A DNA stretch of 64,000 bases, from the NCBI GenBank assembly GCA_963978545.1, contig OZ021724.1, forward strand, positions 25,471,933 through 25,535,932, in the 5' to 3' direction. Shown here in pieces: positions 61,060 to 64,000 of the stretch (positions within the stretch are counted from its first letter, which is position 1; each line of letters opens with the position of its first letter). The stretch comes from Linyphia triangularis (Eukaryota > Arthropoda > Arachnida > Araneae > Linyphiidae). The notes below the pieces were generated by a model, which had not been told where the DNA came from, did no database searches, and was given only the letters and a program-made list of their open reading frames with translations. The position numbers and the translations under genes were made by a program.

Positions 61060-64000
61060 AAGATCTTAAAATGCGAAATTTACCATACGATTAACTTGGG
61101 GAAAATTGAAAATGAAAAAGTTTGAAACTGCACTTTTTGGGACCAACTTTTGATCCACTTCTTATTTTGTGAGTGATAAAAAATTGGAATAGGAGATTCT
61201 CCTATTAAATAAACTTCAAATTCACTAAAGGAAAAAATTGTGAATTTTTTTGTTTTTTGATAATAATTCAGTGAATATCGACCCCATGTATTTTTAAAGG
61301 GAGAATTGTCTTTCCAAGAAATGGGCTAATAAGCTATAAAATTGTAATTTTGTGTTGGAAATATGTTTTATAATCATTCTTGCTCAACATTAAATAAAAA
61401 AAATAAAAAAAATTCTAAAACTTAAAATTTCGATTTTACGAAAATCGTGAACATTTTTCAGGATTCAGTGTAATTGAAAGGAAACTTTCATTTTAGTGAA
61501 TGGTTCCAAATTTTGTTTAAATATTCAAAAAAATTTATAAATTAAACTAAGGTCAAAATTTGGCCAAAAATTAATTTTTGAATAGGTATATAACAAAGTG
61601 AAATTTTGAAACGAAAGCGCTCAGAAACTTTTTAGGTCGGTATTTTTTTATTCTGCAGTACTTCGATTTTGAGTGCTAAAATACCATTTTATAAGCAAAC
61701 TGATGATCAGAATAAAATCTGGTGATGATTTTTATTATCCTAGGCAACAAATTAGGCTTAAATTTTGAAAATTGAGGGTTTGAAATGTGCTTAGATTTGA
61801 CATAGCAAATTTACTTTCGAAGGGATATGCAAGCTTTTTTTTGCAATAATGGGATTTTGTGAAGTAATATTTCACTTTAATGACGATTTGATTGTGGAAA
61901 TCGATTCGGAAGATGATTTCTATTACCCTAGTTGCAAAAAGATTGTAAAATTTCCAAGATCTTAAAATGCGAAATTTACCGTACGATTAACTTGGGGAAA
62001 ATTGAAAATGAAAAAGTTTGGAACTGCACTTTTTGGGACCAACTTTTGATCCACTTCTTATTTTGTGAGTGATAAAAAATTGGAATAGGAGATTCTCCTA
62101 TTAAATAAACTTCAAATTCACTAAAGGAAAAAATTGTGAAATTTTTTGTTTTTTGATAATAATTCAGTGAATATCGACCCCATGTATTTTTAAAGGGAGA
62201 ATTGTCTTTTCAAGAAATTGGCTAATAAGCTATAAAATTGTAATTTTGTGTTGGAAATATGTTTTATAATCATTCTTGTTCAACTTTAAATAAAATAAAA
62301 AAAAAATAAAAAAATTCTAAAACTTAAAAATTCGATTTTACGAAAATCGTGAACATTTTTCAGGTTTCAGTGTAATTGAAAGGAAACTTTCATTTTAGTG
62401 AATGGTTCCAAATTTTGTTATATATTCAAAAACACTTTATAAATTAAACTATGGTCAAAATTTGGCCAAAAATTAATTTTTAAATAGGTATAGAACAAAG
62501 TGAAATTTTGAAACGAAAGCGCTCAGAAACTTTTTAGGCCGGTATTTTTTTATTCTGCAGTACTTCGATTTTGAGTGCTAAAATACCATTTTATAAGCAA
62601 ACTGATGATCAGAATAAAATCTGGTGATGATTTTTATTATCCTAGGCAACAAATTAGGCTTAAATTTTGAAAATTGAGGGTTTGAAATGTGCTTAGATTT
62701 GACATAGCAAATTTACTTTCGAAGGGATATGCAAGCTTTTTTTTGCAATAATGGGATTTTGTGAAGTAATATTTCACTTTAATGACGATTTGATTGTGGA
62801 AATCGATTCGGAAGATGATTTCTATTACCCTAGTTGCAAAAAGATTGTAAAATTTCCAAGATCTTAAAATGCGAAATTTACCGTACGATTAACTTGGGGA
62901 AAATTGAAAATGAAAAAGTTTGAAACTGCACTTTTTGGGACCAACTTTTGATCCACTTCTTATTTTGTGAGTGATAAAAAATTGGAATAGGAGATTCTCC
63001 TATTAATTAAGCTTCAAATTCACTAAAGGAAAAAATTGTGAAAATTATTGTTTTTTGATAATAATTCAGTGAATATCGACCCCATGTATTTTTAAAGGGA
63101 GAATTGTCTTTTCAAGAAATTGGCTAATAAGCTATAAAATTGTAATTTTGTGTTGGAAATATGTTTTATTATCATTCTTGTTCAACATTAAATAAAAAAA
63201 ATAAAAAAAAATCTAAAACTTAAAAATTCGATTTTACGAAAATCGTGAACATTTTTCAGGTTTCAGTGTAATTGAAAGGAAACTTTCATTTTGGTAAATG
63301 GTTCCAAATTTTGTTATATATTCAAAAACACTTTATAAATTAAACTAAGTTCAAAATTTGGCCAAAAATCCATTTTTGAATAGGTACATAACAAGGTGAA
63401 ATTTTGAAACGAAAGCGCTCAGAAACTGTTTTTAAGCCGGTATTTTCTAATCTGCAGTACTTCGATTTTGAGTGCTAAAATAAAATTTTATAAGCAAACT
63501 GATGATCAGAATAAAATCTGGTGATGATTTTTATTATCCTAGGCAACAAATTAGGCTTAAATTTTGAAAATTGAGGGTTTGAAATGTGCTTAGATTTGAC
63601 ATAGCAAATTTACTTTCGAAGGGATATGCAAGCTTTTTTTTGCAATAATGGGATTTTGTGAAATAATATTTCACTTTAATGACGATTTGATTGTGGAAAT
63701 CGATTCGGTAGATTATTTCTATTACCCTAGTTGCAAAAAGATTGTAAAATTTCCAAGAGCTTAAAATGCGAAATTTACCGTACGATTAACTTGGGGAAAA
63801 TTGAAAATGAAAAAGTTTGAAACTGCACTTTTTGGGACCAACTTTTGATCCACTTCTTATTTTGTGAGTGATAAAAAATTGGAATAGGAGATTCTCCTAT
63901 TAAATAAGCTTCAAATTCACTAAAGGAAAAAATTGTGAAAATTATTGTTTTTTGATAATAATTCAGTGAATATCGACCCCATGTATTTTTAAAGGGAGAA
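61060..64000 (+). repeat. Satellite monomers 69-71 and partial 72
   Basis: Copies start at 61060, 61956, 62858 and 63755; the last is cut by the window end after 246 bases. Copy 69 joins a copy-66-like first half (AAATGGGCT, CTTGCTCAAC) to a second half like copies 59 and 67 (AAAAAAATTTATAAATT), a clear recombinant. Copy 70 has GGTATAGAAC and AACTATGGTC. Copy 71 has CTATTAATTAAGC, TTTTATTATCATTC and TAAAATAAAATTTT, and the GTGAAATAATATTTCAC variant at 63657. Copy 72 begins AAGAGCTT, without AGATCT. Confidence 0.94.

Larger units (their letters stand above)
1..64000 (+). repeat. Satellite DNA array, ~898-bp monomer, 71 full copies
   Basis: The entire window is a head-to-tail array. Taking the recurring AAGATCTTAAAATGCG as monomer position 1, copies begin at 5, 902, 1799, 2696 and so on to 63755, giving 71 complete periods with a mean of 897.9 bp (range 888-903). 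Every copy is in the same orientation, and I found no interruption, inversion or inserted element. Copies differ by scattered substitutions and by the length of one oligo-A tract. That the array is satellite DNA is seen directly. That it is centromeric, pericentromeric or subtelomeric heterochromatin is inferred from array size, A/T richness and higher-order organisation. Neither array edge is present, so total length and flanking context are unknown. Confidence 0.98.

Noticed and set aside
1..64000. CRISPR array
   Set aside because: The repeat unit is about 898 bp with no short repeat-spacer alternation and no cas-like genes; variation is substitutional, not unique spacers.
1..64000. CENP-B box or telomeric repeats within the monomer
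   Set aside because: I saw no match to the conserved core of the CENP-B box and no runs of TTAGGC, TTAGGG or TTAGG. Single TTAGGCTT occurrences per monomer are not tandem.
1..64000. Tandem array of a transposon or rDNA intergenic spacer
   Set aside because: No terminal inverted repeats, target duplications, transposase or polymerase frames, and no rRNA-like conserved sequence in any copy. An origin from a spacer or element cannot be excluded but has no support here.

Overview
The whole 64 kb window is the interior of one tandem satellite-DNA array. The monomer is about 898 bp, A/T-rich (roughly 70% by eye) and always in the same head-to-tail orientation. Anchoring on the recurring AAGATCTTAAAATGCG start gives 71 complete periods plus a partial end. 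Anchors run from position 5 to 63755, monomer lengths range from 888 to 903 bp, and the mean is 897.9 bp. I see no unique DNA, transposon, inverted monomer, rRNA or tRNA gene, or credible protein gene. Neither array edge lies in the window.

This is almost certainly eukaryotic nuclear heterochromatin (centromeric, pericentromeric or subtelomeric). The A/T-rich texture and a TTTTTCAG motif in every monomer, which resembles the nematode 3' splice-site consensus, make an invertebrate such as a nematode plausible. Taxonomy cannot be settled from this DNA alone. The short minus-strand open frames that recur once per monomer mostly start at TTG, appear only where a private 1-nt change occurs, and are shifted by a T-run of variable length. 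I treat them as by-products of the repeat.

Layout. (1) About 1-25.9 kb: a left domain of more diverged monomers. It carries variants not seen further right (GTATAATTG, CGACCAGATG, GAATATCGTG, TTGCCCAAAAATCC) and shows a partial higher-order repeat of 8 monomers (about 7.18 kb), interrupted by hybrid monomers and by 7-monomer offsets (about 6.28 kb). (2) About 25.9-64 kb: a right domain marked by GGACTTTTTCGGACC and TTACCGTAG variants. It contains at least four very recent monomer-scale tandem duplications without visible differences over 1.0-1.4 kb (offsets 900, 898, 901, 889), longer-range copies at 11 and 15 monomers, and an 8-monomer copy with a constant offset of 7191 bp. A short island of left-domain sequence sits inside it at about 37.3-38.05 kb.

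Each monomer has fixed sub-elements: a 19-nt dyad (AATAGGAGA-T-TCTCCTATT), a 7-bp-arm hairpin around CGATTTT-ACG-AAAATCG, a 16-nt palindrome or near-palindrome, a variable oligo-A tract, a T-run in a short inverted repeat, and a dyad around GTGAA-TTCAC. Monomer 60 carries a paired, structure-preserving change in the 19-nt dyad. No new protein-coding system was found. The interest lies in the repeat's higher-order architecture, its recombination history and the conserved dyads.
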